The notes under the pieces were generated by a model, which was not told the origin of the DNA, ran no database searches, and was given only the letters and a program-made list of their open reading frames with translations. This document shows positions 37,351 to 46,466 of a DNA stretch of 64,000 nt, piece by piece. Every line of letters begins with the position of its first letter. The stretch's first letter is position 1. A program made the position numbers and the translations under genes. Origin of the DNA: Thiomicrospira sp. XS5 (lineage in GTDB: Bacteria > Pseudomonadota > Gammaproteobacteria > Thiomicrospirales > Thiomicrospiraceae); assembly GCF_001507555.1 (NCBI RefSeq), contig NZ_LQBO01000001.1, positions 682,001 through 746,000 of the forward strand, written 5' to 3'.

Positions 37351-38200
37351 AAGCGCTCAGACCTATTTGGAAACCCTTTATCCGAGTTGGGGACAGCAGT
37401 TCGTGATGGATGAAGTGTTGTTTGAAGTCGATACCGGTCACCAGCATTTGGTGATTTTCAACAATGCGCAGTGGGGCACCGTGATGGCGTTGGACGGCGT
37501 GATTCAAACCACCGAGAAGGATGAGTTTATTTACCATGAAATGATGACGCACGTGCCGATGTTGGCGCACGGTGCCGCCCAAAAAGTGCTGATCATCGGC
37601 GGCGGTGACGGCGGCATCTTGCGTGAAGTGTTGAAACACGACACGGTCGAGTCGGTCACCCAGGTGGAAATCGATCAACAGGTCATTGATATGTGTGTGC
37701 AATATTTGCCGAACCATTCGGCCGGCGCTTTTTCGAACCCGAAAGCGAATATCGTGATTGCCGACGGCGTGGATTTCGTGACCGAGTGCACTGAAAAATT
37801 CGATGTCATCATTTCCGATTCCACCGACCCGATTGGGCCGGGTGAAGTGTTGTTCACCTCGCGTTTTTACCAGGGCATCCAGAACTGCCTGAACGACGGT
37901 GGGGTGTTTGTGGCGCAGAACGGCGTGAGCTTTATGCAAACCGATGAAGTGACCACCACTTACAAACGCTTGTCGCCGCTGTTTGCCGAAGCGACGTTTT
38001 ATTCGGCGGCGGTGCCGACCTATGTGGGCGGCATAATGACCTTCGCTTGGGCGACGGATCGTACCGATTTGAACACGCAAAGCGTGGCCGTTTTGCAGCA
38101 GCGTTACGACGCCGCCAATTTGAATACCCGTTTTTACACACCGGCGTTACACGCCGGAGCTTTTGCCCTGCCGAAATACGTGCAGGACGCCATGGTTTAA
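37343..38200 (+). CDS. speE: Spermidine synthase
   Basis: This 285-aa aminopropyltransferase uses decarboxylated SAM and putrescine. The N-terminal beta domain has [19 protein letters not shown]. The Rossmann part has [28 protein letters not shown] and the catalytic region [22 protein letters not shown] lies just upstream within speD. It forms a polyamine operon with speD and the following decarboxylase. Confidence 0.95.
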   Translation: MPKSAQTYLETLYPSWGQQFVMDEVLFEVDTGHQHLVIFNNAQWGTVMALDGVIQTTEKDEFIYHEMMTHVPMLAHGAAQKVLIIGGGDGGILREVLKHDTVESVTQVEIDQQVIDMCVQYLPNHSAGAFSNPKANIVIADGVDFVTECTEKFDVIISDSTDPIGPGEVLFTSRFYQGIQNCLNDGGVFVAQNGVSFMQTDEVTTTYKRLSPLFAEATFYSAAVPTYVGGIMTFAWATDRTDLNTQSVAVLQQRYDAANLNTRFYTPALHAGAFALPKYVQDAMV

Positions 38201-38226
38201 CGTTGGTTAAACCGATTTTATGACTC

Positions 38227-38238
38227 GGCCCGCGGGCC
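38227..38238. repeat. Perfect 12-bp palindrome GGCCCGCGGGCC
   Basis: It lies in the 58-nt gap between speE and the decarboxylase gene, just before its TAGGAG. It has no loop-sized centre and no T-run, so it is more a protein-binding palindrome or chance than a terminator. Confidence 0.5.
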
Positions 38239-38258
38239 ATTAGGAGATAAAACAGATC

Positions 38259-39458
38259 TTGAACACAGACGCACTTGTCCAACATTTTGCGGAACAAACG
38301 CACCCGGATGAACTCGAACAATTCGACCGCTCGACGCTGAGCCAGTTGTTGAAGGAACACGAGACGCCATTTTTGGTGCTGGACTTGCAGGAAGTCGAAT
38401 ACCAGTATCACGCTTTGCAAAACGCTTTGCCGGGCGTGTCGCTTTTTTACGCCATTAAATCCCTGGCGCATCCGGCGGTGATTCGCCGTTTAAAAAAACT
38501 CGGCGGCCAGTTCGACCTGGCCACGGCGGGCGAAGTGGATTTGGTAAAAGGTCTGGGTGTGGCGGGCGAACAATGCATTCACACCCATCCGATTAAAAAG
38601 GATAGTGAAATCCGTCACGCGCTGGAATTCGGCTGCCGACGGTTTGTGGTGGATAACCCGGCCGAAGTGATCAAGTTTGTGCCTTATAAAGACGACGTGG
38701 AATTGATGATTCGTGTCAGTTTTCGCAGTCAGGATGCGACGGTGGATTTGTCCCGCAAGTTCGGCTGTGCCTTGGAAGAATTGCCAGGCCTGGTGGATTT
38801 GGCGATGAGCCATGGCCTGACCGTGTCCGGCTTGTCTTTCCATGTGGGGTCGCAATCGTTGTCGCCGTTTGCACAAGTCAATGCGATTCAGGCGTCGTTG
38901 GCGGCGATGAAGGAAATGGCGCATGTGGCCTGGAAGTGGTTGGACATCGGCGGCAGTTTTCCGGTGTCTTATCAAGGGCCGGTGATGCCGATCGACGATT
39001 TCTGTGCGCCGATTCGCGAGGCTTTGTTGGACGTGCCGGAGGGGATTGAAGTCTTCGCCGAGCCGGGGCGGTTTATTTCCGCACCCTCGATGATCGAAGT
39101 CCTGCGCATTGTCGGTAAAGCCAAGCGCGGTGCGCGGACTTGGTATTATCTGGATGACGGTGTTTACGGCGCTTTTAGTGGGCAGATGTACGATCATGCA
39201 CAATATCCGATTACCCCGTTAAAACCGTTTGACCCGACCGGCGATTTCTTCCCGAGCGTGTTGGCAGGACCGACGTGTGACAGTGTGGACGTCATCGACG
39301 AAGACATTGAATTGCCGGATTTGGCGGTGGGCGATGTGCTGGTGGCGAAACAAATGGGCGCTTACACCATTGCGTCCGCCTCGGAATTTAACTATTATCC
39401 TAAACCCAAAGTGGTGGTGGTCGAAGATTTGATCGAACACCCGGAAGACGAATCGTAA
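38259..39458 (+). CDS. Ornithine (or diamino acid) decarboxylase, PLP fold-type III
   Basis: The 399-aa enzyme is alanine-racemase-fold. Residue Lys67 in LFYAIKS is the PLP lysine, SFHVGSQS and EPGRFI bind the cofactor, and GPTCDSVDVI supplies the cross-subunit Cys340 typical of ornithine decarboxylases. Placement after speD-speE supports putrescine supply, with ornithine the likely substrate; lysine activity is possible. The start is TTG 38259 with TAGGAG 12 nt upstream. The repeat at 38784-38793 encodes part of LPGLVD. Confidence 0.85.
   Translation: MNTDALVQHFAEQTHPDELEQFDRSTLSQLLKEHETPFLVLDLQEVEYQYHALQNALPGVSLFYAIKSLAHPAVIRRLKKLGGQFDLATAGEVDLVKGLGVAGEQCIHTHPIKKDSEIRHALEFGCRRFVVDNPAEVIKFVPYKDDVELMIRVSFRSQDATVDLSRKFGCALEELPGLVDLAMSHGLTVSGLSFHVGSQSLSPFAQVNAIQASLAAMKEMAHVAWKWLDIGGSFPVSYQGPVMPIDDFCAPIREALLDVPEGIEVFAEPGRFISAPSMIEVLRIVGKAKRGARTWYYLDDGVYGAFSGQMYDHAQYPITPLKPFDPTGDFFPSVLAGPTCDSVDVIDEDIELPDLAVGDVLVAKQMGAYTIASASEFNYYPKPKVVVVEDLIEHPEDES
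38784..38793. repeat. CCAGGCCTGG palindrome inside decarboxylase gene
   Basis: An exact copy read as TTG CCA GGC CTG GTG. The flanks carry no terminator arms. Confidence 0.9.
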
Positions 39459-39475
39459 ATATTTCAGGAGGATGT

Positions 39476-39892
39476 ATGGCCACAGTAGTGAAATGGCAGG
39501 GCGGCATGGCCTTTGAAGGCACAACCGAAAGCGGGCACGATGTCTTGATGGACGCGGCACCGGAAGTCGGTGGTGACAACAAAGGCGCTCGTCCGATGGA
39601 AATGGTACTGCTGGGGCTGGGCGGTTGTACCAGCATCGATGTGATGATGATGTTGCAGAAAAGCCAGCAGGACGTCACCGATTGCGAAGTGGCAATAGAG
39701 TCCGAACGCTCCGATTCGATTCCCAAGGTGTTCACCAAGATTCATGTCCACTTTAAGGTGAGCGGGCATGGTTTGAACCCGAAAAAGGTCGAACGGGCCG
39801 TGAACCTATCGGCGGAAAAATACTGCTCGGTGTCGAAAATGCTGGAGCATTCCGTTGAGATGAGCCACGACTTCGAAATCATCGAAGTGTAA
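39476..39892 (+). CDS. OsmC/Ohr-family peroxidase-like protein
   Basis: This 138-aa OsmC-fold protein keeps the two redox cysteines at GLGGCTSIDV (about residue 44) and KYCSVSKML (about residue 118). OsmC proteins reduce organic hydroperoxides with these cysteines. AGGAGG precedes the ATG, 17 nt after the decarboxylase stop, so it may be last in the polyamine transcription unit. A palindrome terminator follows. Confidence 0.88.
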   Translation: MATVVKWQGGMAFEGTTESGHDVLMDAAPEVGGDNKGARPMEMVLLGLGGCTSIDVMMMLQKSQQDVTDCEVAIESERSDSIPKVFTKIHVHFKVSGHGLNPKKVERAVNLSAEKYCSVSKMLEHSVEMSHDFEIIEV

Positions 39893-39922
39893 CCGGCGAA
39901 CGTTTCTTTAAACCTTATCGTT

Positions 39923-39948
39923 AAAACGCCCAGGCCTGGGCGTTTTTT
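39923..39948. terminator. Rho-independent terminator built on CCAGGCCTGG
   Basis: A perfect 24-nt palindrome (AAAACGCCCAGG and complement) is followed by T residues. The exact repeat is at 39930-39939. It lies between convergent genes and is usable on both strands. Confidence 0.85.
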
Positions 39949-39969
39949 CGTTTCAGAGCACTGGCAACA

Positions 39970-41025
39970 TCAATCCAGTTCCGCCACTTTTTTCAAGACG
40001 GTCAAGAACGCCTGGCAGGCTTCGATTGAAGCGGTTTCGTCCATGGTGTGATAACCGGTGGTCGGAATCTGTAAGGTGGTGCCGTGCACTAGGCCATCGG
40101 CATTGGCGGTGATGCGGCCCAATTCCGTGCGTCCGATACCTTGTTTCGGTTGGCCGTTCAACTTGGCCTGTTGATTGAGTTGCTCGATGTATTCGTCCTT
40201 GAAGCTGTAGGGAATGTCCAGTTCGTAGCAGAGTTGCGCCAGTTGTTGAGTGGCCTCTGCATTGAACTCGGCGTTTTCGTCTCGGTTTCGTAGCACCACC
40301 AGCTGTTTGTCCGCTTCGGTTCGATTTTTGTATGGGCTGGTGTCGAGCACATAAAGCTGGTTGGTGGGGTTGCCAAAACGGCGGAACCACTCCAGTAGAT
40401 AACGCCAGCTCCCACCGGACTCTTCTTCCGCGGTGAAAAACGCCGTGCCTTGGTATCCCAGACTGAATAGATGCACCAGCATGGCGGCGGTGAGCACATT
40501 ATCGAGTTGGCCGGACAGCAGGCCTTGTTGAATTTTCAATTTGTCCTGAAAGCCGACCGGCGTGCCGGCAACCAAATGTTCCAAGCCATTTACTTCAAAA
40601 ATCAGGTTGTTGCGGTATTCACAGATATAAGCGTTATCGATGGTGCCGGAACCGCGGTAGGCGCCCGACCAGGGTTCATACGCCAGTACCGGCGTGTTTT
40701 CGAAACGGTTCATCAGCGTCATTTTCAGCTCGTCACTGACATCATTGCCGTGCAAAGTGGTCATGCGTCCGGCGATAAAAGCGGCGAATTGGAATTCGTT
40801 GGGTCCGGTGCAGATCAACCCGTGGCGATCGATGTGGCTGGATAAAAAGGTGCTGTCAGGCCGCTCACCCTGAGCGACCAATAGACCTTCATACCAAGTG
40901 ACCCGTGCGCCGCGCTCTTCCAGTTCGCGTTGCAGGACGCGGAAAAAAGAATGTTCGGCGCCGACCACACTGGGTTGACGAATCAGGGATTTGAGTAGGT
41001 CGATAAACTCGTTGAAGCTGTCCAT
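39970..41025 (-). CDS. M42-like (M20/M28 clan) metallopeptidase
   Basis: The 351-aa product has the co-catalytic zinc ligand pattern of clan MH peptidases: SSHIDRHG, DNVLTAA, TAEEESGG, VLDTSPY and GYHTMDE. This fits M42-type glutamyl aminopeptidase/deblocking enzymes. The start at 41025 is chosen because the family begins close to the NEFIDLLKSLI helix; an in-frame TTG at 41064 is possible, and neither has a clear ribosome site. It is cytosolic. It is transcribed towards the OsmC gene. Confidence 0.75.
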   Translation of the reverse strand: MDSFNEFIDLLKSLIRQPSVVGAEHSFFRVLQRELEERGARVTWYEGLLVAQGERPDSTFLSSHIDRHGLICTGPNEFQFAAFIAGRMTTLHGNDVSDELKMTLMNRFENTPVLAYEPWSGAYRGSGTIDNAYICEYRNNLIFEVNGLEHLVAGTPVGFQDKLKIQQGLLSGQLDNVLTAAMLVHLFSLGYQGTAFFTAEEESGGSWRYLLEWFRRFGNPTNQLYVLDTSPYKNRTEADKQLVVLRNRDENAEFNAEATQQLAQLCYELDIPYSFKDEYIEQLNQQAKLNGQPKQGIGRTELGRITANADGLVHGTTLQIPTTGYHTMDETASIEACQAFLTVLKKVAELD

Positions 41026-41150
41026 GGGCGGGGTCTCAAATGGAAAATCAGAGGGTTTTTCCAACCATTTTAAGGGAAGTTTTACCCGAACGTCATCGTT
41101 TTTGAACGCTTTTTAAACGGGTTCAGCCGCCGTTGAGTTTGAGTCAGCGT

Positions 41151-42458
41151 TTAGGCGTTTTGGATGGCGGATTGTACGGCGGTTTTGACCGCCTGAGTCA
41201 GCCCGTTTGTCAGTTGGTTCAGCTGCGTTTGCGGGATGTTATACGCCGGCATGGTGTAAATCAGTTTGCCGAAAGGGCGTACCCAAATACCGTTTTCAAT
41301 GCCGGCGGCCTGGATGTGTGGGCCTAAGTCGCCGCGTTCCAGTTCAATGACGCCGATGGCGCCGAGCACACGGGTGTCGGCGATGCCGTCTTGCGTTTTC
41401 AGCGGCAACAAGGTGTCATTGAAGTGGTCTTCAATGCGCTGGATGTTGTCTTGCCAAGGCGAATCCAGCAGGACATCGATGTTGGCGATGGCGGCGCGGC
41501 AGGCCAGCGGGTTGCCCATAAAGGTCGGACCATGTGCGAGAATGCCCGGTTGGCCTTGGCTTATGGTGTCGCTGATGTCCGTGGTCGCGAGCGTGGCGGC
41601 GAGTGTGATGTGCCCGCCGGTGAGGGTTTTGCCGAGCGCCATGATGTCCGGACGGATGTCGGCCCATTCGCAGGCGAAAAGCTTACCGGTGCGGCCGAAG
41701 CCGGTGGCGATTTCGTCGGCAATGAGTAGGACGTTGAATTCGTCGCACAGGTCGCGCAGTTGGCGCAGGAAGTCCGGACGGTAAAAACGCATGCCGCCGG
41801 CGCCTTGCACAATCGGTTCGATGGTGACGGCGGCGATGTCGTCATGGTGTTGCTCCAGAAGCTGGCGAACGGCGGCAATGTCGCTGTCGTCGGAATTGAT
41901 TTCGAAGCCCATTTGCGGGGCGGGGGCGAAGAAATGTTGCGGCAATACTTGTGAAAACAAACTGTGCATGCCGTTGACCGGGTCGCAGGTGGCCATGGTG
42001 GCGAAGGTGTCGCCGTGGTAGCCGTGTTCGAAACTGAGCAGTTTGTTTTTATTTGGTTGCTCACGGCTGATCCAATATTGCATGGCCATTTTGATGGCGA
42101 CTTCCATGGCGACGGAACCGGAATCAACCAGAAAGACTTTTTCCAATCCTTCCGGCGTCAGTTTGACCAGGCGTTTGGCGAGCTCGATGGCGGGTTCGTG
42201 GGTGAAGCCGCCGAACATGATGTGCGGCATGGTGTCGATTTGCTCGTGCATGGCTTGCTGGATTTTCGGGTGGTTGTAACCGTGCATGGCGGCCCACCAG
42301 GAGCTCATGCCGTCGACCAGTTCGGTGCCGTCCGCCAAGGTGATGATTGACCCCTGGGTTTTGGCGACGCCGATGGCGGGAATGTCGGCGGGCATTTTGG
42401 CGTAAGGATGCCAGATGTGGTTTTGGTCGAAATCCAGAAGTGTTGGCCAGTCCGTCAT
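41151..42458 (-). CDS. bioA: Adenosylmethionine-8-amino-7-oxononanoate aminotransferase
   Basis: The 435-aa PLP aminotransferase converts KAPA to DAPA in biotin synthesis. It has HIWHPYAKM, DGMSSWWAAMHGYNHP (substrate region typical of BioA), FEHGYHGDT, LIADEIATGFGRTG and the PLP lysine in ALGKTLTGG. The long open frame to 42749 is cut back to ATG 42458, where homology begins. A perfect TATAAT on the minus strand lies about 50 nt upstream. bioD is at 28.3-29.0 kb and bioB, bioF and bioC are not seen. Confidence 0.93.
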   Translation of the reverse strand: MTDWPTLLDFDQNHIWHPYAKMPADIPAIGVAKTQGSIITLADGTELVDGMSSWWAAMHGYNHPKIQQAMHEQIDTMPHIMFGGFTHEPAIELAKRLVKLTPEGLEKVFLVDSGSVAMEVAIKMAMQYWISREQPNKNKLLSFEHGYHGDTFATMATCDPVNGMHSLFSQVLPQHFFAPAPQMGFEINSDDSDIAAVRQLLEQHHDDIAAVTIEPIVQGAGGMRFYRPDFLRQLRDLCDEFNVLLIADEIATGFGRTGKLFACEWADIRPDIMALGKTLTGGHITLAATLATTDISDTISQGQPGILAHGPTFMGNPLACRAAIANIDVLLDSPWQDNIQRIEDHFNDTLLPLKTQDGIADTRVLGAIGVIELERGDLGPHIQAAGIENGIWVRPFGKLIYTMPAYNIPQTQLNQLTNGLTQAVKTAVQSAIQNA

Positions 42459-42506
42459 AAGTGCCCCGTTCGGTTGTGGGTGAAAATTGCAATCGGTCAG
42501 ACGGGC

Positions 42507-42512
42507 ATTATA
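42507..42512 (-). promoter_or_regulatory. Possible -10 box for bioA
   Basis: TATAAT on the minus strand, 49 nt before the bioA start. No strong -35 and no BirA-type operator were recognised. Confidence 0.35.
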
Positions 42513-42589
42513 CAAATCCCGCCGTTGGAAATCGAACTCTGCACGAATATCGAAATTGACCAGTCCTGGCAGCCTGCTAGCCCAAAACC

Positions 42590-43369
42590 TTAATCGTCCA
42601 GGCCTGGCGAGTTTTGCCAATTCAAGGCGTTGAGTGCGGTTTGAAAAGAGGTTTCCGGTTCGGCCGTCAAGTGCAGGTGTTCGCCGGTGACCGGATGCGT
42701 GAAGATGAGGTCGGTGGCGGCGAGGTAGAGTCGGTGCTGTCCCAGCCAATCGTGAAAGAAATGGTTGTGGTGTCGGTCGCCGTATTGCACGTCACCGATG
42801 ATTGGGTGGTTGATGTGGTTGAGGTGACGGCGAAGTTGATGCTTGCGGCCGGTCTGCGGTATGAGTTTTAGTAGTGAGTAGCGTTGGTGGTCGTAACGGC
42901 CCATCCGGTGTGTGACTTCCGCGATGGCGAGGCGCTGAAACCGGGTGACGGCTTCTTGAGGCGGTTTGTCCTGGCGAGCGTGCTTGTCGGCGATTTTATC
43001 GAGCTTATGTTTCAGAGCATGATCGATTTCGCCGCTTTCAGGCGCCCAGCCGCGGCAAATGGCTTGGTAATGCTTTTCAATGTGATGGGCTTCGAATTGT
43101 TCGCCCATGCGCTGGGCGGTGTCGCGGTCCAAAGCGAACAGTAACAGGCCGGAGGTGGCTTTGTCCAAACGATGTAGGGTATGGACCGGTTGGCCGATGG
43201 CGTCTCGCGTCATTTGCAGGGCGAAACGGGTTTCGTGTTTATCGATGGGCGAGCGGTGCACCAATAGCCCGGCCGGTTTATGGATGGCGACCAGGTGGTC
43301 GTCCTGATAGAGGATTTTGAATTGGTCGAGCTGACAGTCGGTATGCATAATAATCAGTGGCGGTGCCAT
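42590..43369 (-). CDS. truC: tRNA pseudouridine(65) synthase TruC
   Basis: This 259-aa RluA-family pseudouridine synthase has ILYQDDHLVAIHKPAG, the catalytic HRLDKATSG, LDKIADKHARQDKPPQ (a TruC-specific stretch), TGRKHQLRRHL and HPIIGDVQYGD. The target is U65 of tRNAs in E. coli. Either ATG 43369 or ATG 43348 could start it; neither has a clear ribosome site. The last few codons contain an exact CCAGGCCTGG (42598-42607). Confidence 0.9.
   Translation of the reverse strand: MAPPLIIMHTDCQLDQFKILYQDDHLVAIHKPAGLLVHRSPIDKHETRFALQMTRDAIGQPVHTLHRLDKATSGLLLFALDRDTAQRMGEQFEAHHIEKHYQAICRGWAPESGEIDHALKHKLDKIADKHARQDKPPQEAVTRFQRLAIAEVTHRMGRYDHQRYSLLKLIPQTGRKHQLRRHLNHINHPIIGDVQYGDRHHNHFFHDWLGQHRLYLAATDLIFTHPVTGEHLHLTAEPETSFQTALNALNWQNSPGLDD
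42598..42607. repeat. CCAGGCCTGG palindrome at the 3' end of truC
   Basis: An exact copy within the last codons of truC, flanked by AAAACC... and ...GAGTTTT, so it can form an imperfect terminator-like hairpin spanning the stop codon. Confidence 0.9.
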
Positions 43370-43464
43370 CCAGTTTCGGTTTCACAGTGGTTGCATATTG
43401 TAAACAAAACCCTGTGCTGAAATAAGAGGTGATGTATTTGGTACATATGAATAAGGAGCAAAAC

Positions 43465-43968
43465 ATGATGGTATTCAAACGTTTGAGTGGTTGGGTTGCG
43501 TTGGGGTTGTTTGCCGGGATGGCGCCGGTTCAAGCGGCGGATGTGGTGACGACCAAGAACATCGGTTTGGAGTTGGCGAACCAGATTGCCATGGCGAGCG
43601 TGGAGGCTTGCCGTAAAGACGGTTATCAGGTCAGCGCCGTGGTGGTGGACCGCAACGGCAATTTACGTTCCGCCATGCGCGATGATTTGGCGGCGCGATT
43701 TACATTGCAAATCGCTCAGGAAAAAGCGAATATGGTGGTGATGTCCGGGTTGAAATCCGGCGAGTTTCGAAAACTGCGAGCGGATATTCGCCCGGAGCTG
43801 AATCATATTGATGGTTTGATTGTCATGGAAGGTGGTGTGCCGATTACGGCGGCCGGTGCGCGAATCGGGGCGATTGGCGTCAGCGGCGCGCCGGGCGGCG
43901 ACAAGGATGAGGTCTGCGCCATGAAGGCACTGGAATCGGTTCAGGATCGGTTGGATTTCGCGGAGTAA
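43465..43968 (+). CDS. Exported GlcG/HbpS-family (DUF336) protein
   Basis: The 167-aa protein starts at ATG 43465, 6 nt after AAGGAG; an earlier ATG at 43447 overlaps that site. A signal peptide ends at VQAAD. The mature part is a GlcG/HbpS-like domain (LANQIAMASVEACRKDGYQVSAVVVDRNGN...GVPITAAGARIGAIGVSGAPGG, written here only in part), a family with haem-binding or cobalamin-adenosyltransferase-like members. It is probably periplasmic. It is paired with the next small exported gene 15 nt downstream. Confidence 0.8.
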   Translation: MMVFKRLSGWVALGLFAGMAPVQAADVVTTKNIGLELANQIAMASVEACRKDGYQVSAVVVDRNGNLRSAMRDDLAARFTLQIAQEKANMVVMSGLKSGEFRKLRADIRPELNHIDGLIVMEGGVPITAAGARIGAIGVSGAPGGDKDEVCAMKALESVQDRLDFAE

Positions 43969-43983
43969 AACACAGGAGTCATT

Positions 43984-44436
43984 ATGCGAAAGCTGGCTTG
44001 TTTAATGGGAGGTTTGGTGATGGCGTTGTCCATGTCGGCGAAGGCTGAGTTGATTGAGGTGCAAAGCGAAAATAATTTTCAACAGACGGTGACAAAGCTG
44101 AAAAGCGCCATCGAAGTGGAAGGGATGACGGTTTTCGCCACCGTCGATCATGCGGCGGGTGCGCAAAAGGTCGACTTGTTTTTGGCGCCGAATACGATGG
44201 TGATGTTTGGTAACCCGAAAGTCGGCACCAAGCTGATGCAATGCGATTCGCAAGTCGGTATTGAATTGCCGTTGAAAATGCTGATCACCCAAGACTTGGA
44301 TCATAAGGTTTGGCTGACCTATGAAAATCCGCAAGCTTTGGCGAAGCGCTTTGATCTATCGAAATGCCAGCCGGTTTTAAATAAGGTGGCGGATGTCTTG
44401 CAGTCTCTGGCGTCGGTGGCTGGCAAGGCTGAATAA
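43984..44436 (+). CDS. Exported DUF302-family protein
   Basis: This is a 150-aa protein with a signal peptide (KLACLMGGLVMALSMSAKA). The DUF302 domain shows LKSAIEVEGMTVFATVDH, LAPNTMVMFGNPKVGT, LPLKMLI and VWLTYENPQ. Two cysteines (Cys near 84 and 123) might pair in the periplasm. Function is unknown; members are common in sulfur and metal-exposed bacteria. CAGGAG precedes the ATG. It is probably co-transcribed with the GlcG-like gene. Confidence 0.85.
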   Translation: MRKLACLMGGLVMALSMSAKAELIEVQSENNFQQTVTKLKSAIEVEGMTVFATVDHAAGAQKVDLFLAPNTMVMFGNPKVGTKLMQCDSQVGIELPLKMLITQDLDHKVWLTYENPQALAKRFDLSKCQPVLNKVADVLQSLASVAGKAE

Positions 44437-44615
44437 GTCTTTAACAACAATCACTTGAAATGGTGGTGCGGATGGTTTTAAATGATTCTTCACTTTTAAG
44501 GTGTTTTGGTGATGGAGAATCTCAGTTGAAAGGTCTCTGTTTGCCGTTGGGAAAGGTCGATGAAATCGGCTAAAAATCGTCTTCCAGATAAAATTTAAAA
44601 ATTCCGGTTTTTTTC

Positions 44616-44643
44616 TTGACACCCAGTATTTTTCCTTTAAAAT
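44616..44643 (+). promoter_or_regulatory. Sigma70 promoter of the tRNA-tuf operon
   Basis: TTGACA and TAAAAT with a 16-nt spacer lie 20 nt before tRNA-Tyr. GC-rich CGCCC follows the -10, resembling a stringent discriminator. Confidence 0.85.
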
Positions 44644-44662
44644 ACGCCCATCAATTTGATTG

Positions 44663-44747
44663 GGAGGGTTTCCCGAGCGGCCAAAGGGGGCAGACTGTAA
44701 ATCTGCTGGCTATGCCTTCAGTAGTTCGAATCTACTACCCTCCACCA
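44663..44747 (+). tRNA. tRNA-Tyr (GTA)
   Basis: An 85-nt cloverleaf with a long variable arm. The acceptor GGAGGGT pairs with ACCCTCC, the anticodon GTA is at 44697-44699, TTCGAAT forms the T loop, and CCA is encoded. Confidence 0.95.
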
Positions 44748-44771
44748 TTTTCAATTGAGTTTTTACATTAT

Positions 44772-44846
44772 GCGGGTATCGTATATCGGCTATTACCTCG
44801 GCCTTCCAAGCCGATGAGGGGGGTTCGATTCCCCCTACCCGCTCCA
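44772..44846 (+). tRNA. tRNA-Gly (TCC)
   Basis: The acceptor GCGGGTA pairs with TACCCGC, the anticodon TCC is at 44805-44807, GTTCGATT forms the T loop, and CCA is encoded. Confidence 0.95.
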
Positions 44847-44911
44847 ATTCAAGGCTCTCTTTGTTGGTCTGCACCTAAGGTGGATTAATGGCGAGGGCCT
44901 TTTTAATATTT

Positions 44912-44987
44912 GCTCTCATAGCTCAGTAGGTAGAGCGCATCCATGGTAAGGATGAGGTCACCAGTTCGATCCTGGTTGAGAGCTCCA
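44912..44987 (+). tRNA. tRNA-Thr (GGT)
   Basis: The acceptor GCTCTCA pairs with TGAGAGC, the anticodon GGT is at 44945-44947, and CCA is encoded. The order Tyr-Gly-Thr-tuf matches the E. coli tyrU-glyT-thrT-tufB operon. Confidence 0.95.
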
Positions 44988-45052
44988 TTTTTCATTTAAT
45001 ATAGGCGGGCGTGCCTTTTGAGGTTTGTCGCTGTTTTAACGGAGTTTGCATC

Positions 45053-46243
45053 ATGGCAAAGGAAAAGTTTGAACGTAGTAAGCCGCACGTAAACGTTGGT
45101 ACGATTGGTCACGTTGACCATGGTAAGACAACTCTTACGGCGGCGCTAACAATTGTACAAGGTAAGAAGTTCGGTGGTGAAGCGAAAGACTACGCTAACA
45201 TCGACAACGCACCGGAAGAGCGTGAACGTGGTATTACCATCTCAACAGCACACGTTGAGTATGAGTCAGAAACGCGTCACTACGCACACGTAGACTGCCC
45301 AGGTCACGCCGACTATGTTAAAAACATGATCACAGGTGCCGCTCAAATGGACGGCGCGATCCTAGTTTGTTCCGCAGCCGATGGCCCAATGCCACAAACG
45401 CGTGAGCACATTCTGCTATCTCGTCAGGTAGGTGTACCCTACATCGTTGTATACCTAAACAAAGCCGACATGGTTGACGACGAAGAACTGCTAGAGTTGG
45501 TTGAAATGGAAGTGCGTGAACTTCTAGACACCTACGACTTCCCAGGTGATGACACACCAGTCATCATGGGGTCTGCGCTTAAAGCCATCGAAGGCGACAC
45601 TTCTGAAATCGGTGAACCATCTATCGGCCGTTTGGTTGATGCATTGGACGAATACATCCCGACACCAGAGCGTGAAACAGACAAGCCATTCTTGATGCCA
45701 GTAGAAGACATCTTCTCCATCCAAGGTCGTGGTACGGTTGCAACCGGTCGTGTTGAAACAGGTGTTGTAAAAGTGGGTGAAGAAATCGAAATCGTCGGTA
45801 TTCGCCCAACAACGACTACAACGGTTACCGGTGTAGAAATGTTCCGTAAGCTTCTGGATCAAGGTGAAGCGGGTGACAACGTTGGTATCCTGTTGCGTGG
45901 TACTAAGCGTGAAGACATCGAACGTGGTCAAGTACTGGCACATAAAGGCACAGTAACACCACACACCAAGTTCGAAGCCGAAGTGTATGTACTGTCCAAA
46001 GATGAAGGTGGTCGTCACACACCATTCTTCCAAGGTTACCGTCCACAGTTCTACTTCCGTACAACGGACGTAACAGGTGCATGTGAATTGCCAGCTGGAA
46101 CTGAAATGGTTATGCCTGGTGATAACGTACAAATGACTGTTGAGTTGATTGCGCCAATCGCAATGAACGAAGGTCTACGTTTCGCGATTCGTGAAGGTGG
46201 ACGTACAGTTGGTGCAGGTGTTGTAGCTAAAATTATTGAATAA
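45053..46243 (+). CDS. tufB: Elongation factor Tu (copy 1, tRNA-linked)
   Basis: This 396-aa GTPase delivers aminoacyl-tRNA to the ribosome. It has [26 protein letters not shown] and the domain II-III body. Comparison with the copy at 61361-62551 shows no differing base in the coding region or in the following TAATAAA, while flanks differ, so recent gene conversion is likely. GGAG lies upstream of the ATG at 45053. Placement after three tRNAs matches tufB. Confidence 0.97.
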   Translation: MAKEKFERSKPHVNVGTIGHVDHGKTTLTAALTIVQGKKFGGEAKDYANIDNAPEERERGITISTAHVEYESETRHYAHVDCPGHADYVKNMITGAAQMDGAILVCSAADGPMPQTREHILLSRQVGVPYIVVYLNKADMVDDEELLELVEMEVRELLDTYDFPGDDTPVIMGSALKAIEGDTSEIGEPSIGRLVDALDEYIPTPERETDKPFLMPVEDIFSIQGRGTVATGRVETGVVKVGEEIEIVGIRPTTTTTVTGVEMFRKLLDQGEAGDNVGILLRGTKREDIERGQVLAHKGTVTPHTKFEAEVYVLSKDEGGRHTPFFQGYRPQFYFRTTDVTGACELPAGTEMVMPGDNVQMTVELIAPIAMNEGLRFAIREGGRTVGAGVVAKIIE

Positions 46244-46266
46244 TAAATAGCGACTACTTGCTAAAC

Positions 46267-46298
46267 AAAAAAAGGGGATGTATAATCCCCTTTTTTTT
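46267..46298 (+). terminator. Rho-independent terminator after tufB
   Basis: AAAAAAAGGGGAT and ATCCCCTTTTTTT form a 13-bp stem with a 5-nt loop, which separates the tRNA-tuf unit from tRNA-Trp-secE. Confidence 0.93.
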
Positions 46299-46329
46299 CG
46301 AAAGCCGAAATTAGTTTGTTTTCGGTTAC

Positions 46330-46406
46330 AGGGGTATAGCTCCAATTGGTAGAGCACCGGATTCCAAATCCGGGTGTTGGGGGTTCGAGTCCCTCTACCC
46401 CTGCCA
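46330..46406 (+). tRNA. tRNA-Trp (CCA)
   Basis: The acceptor AGGGGTA pairs with TACCCCT, the discriminator is G, CCA is encoded, and the anticodon CCA is at 46364-46366. It lies just before secE, as in E. coli-like gene order. Confidence 0.95.
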
Positions 46407-46466
46407 TATTTTATAGCGGCTTGTCGGTTGGACAGGTCGTTTTTATTTCAGAATATAGTTAATTAT

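Noticed and set aside
42459-42749. 97-codon N-terminal extension of bioA
   Set aside because: It overlaps the truC 3' end and a probable -10 box. The BioA homology starts at 42458.
45524-46132. 202-codon antisense frame present in both tuf genes (also 61832-62440)
   Set aside because: It appears twice only because the tuf copies are identical. The Thr/Phe/Cys-rich composition is that of a shadow frame.
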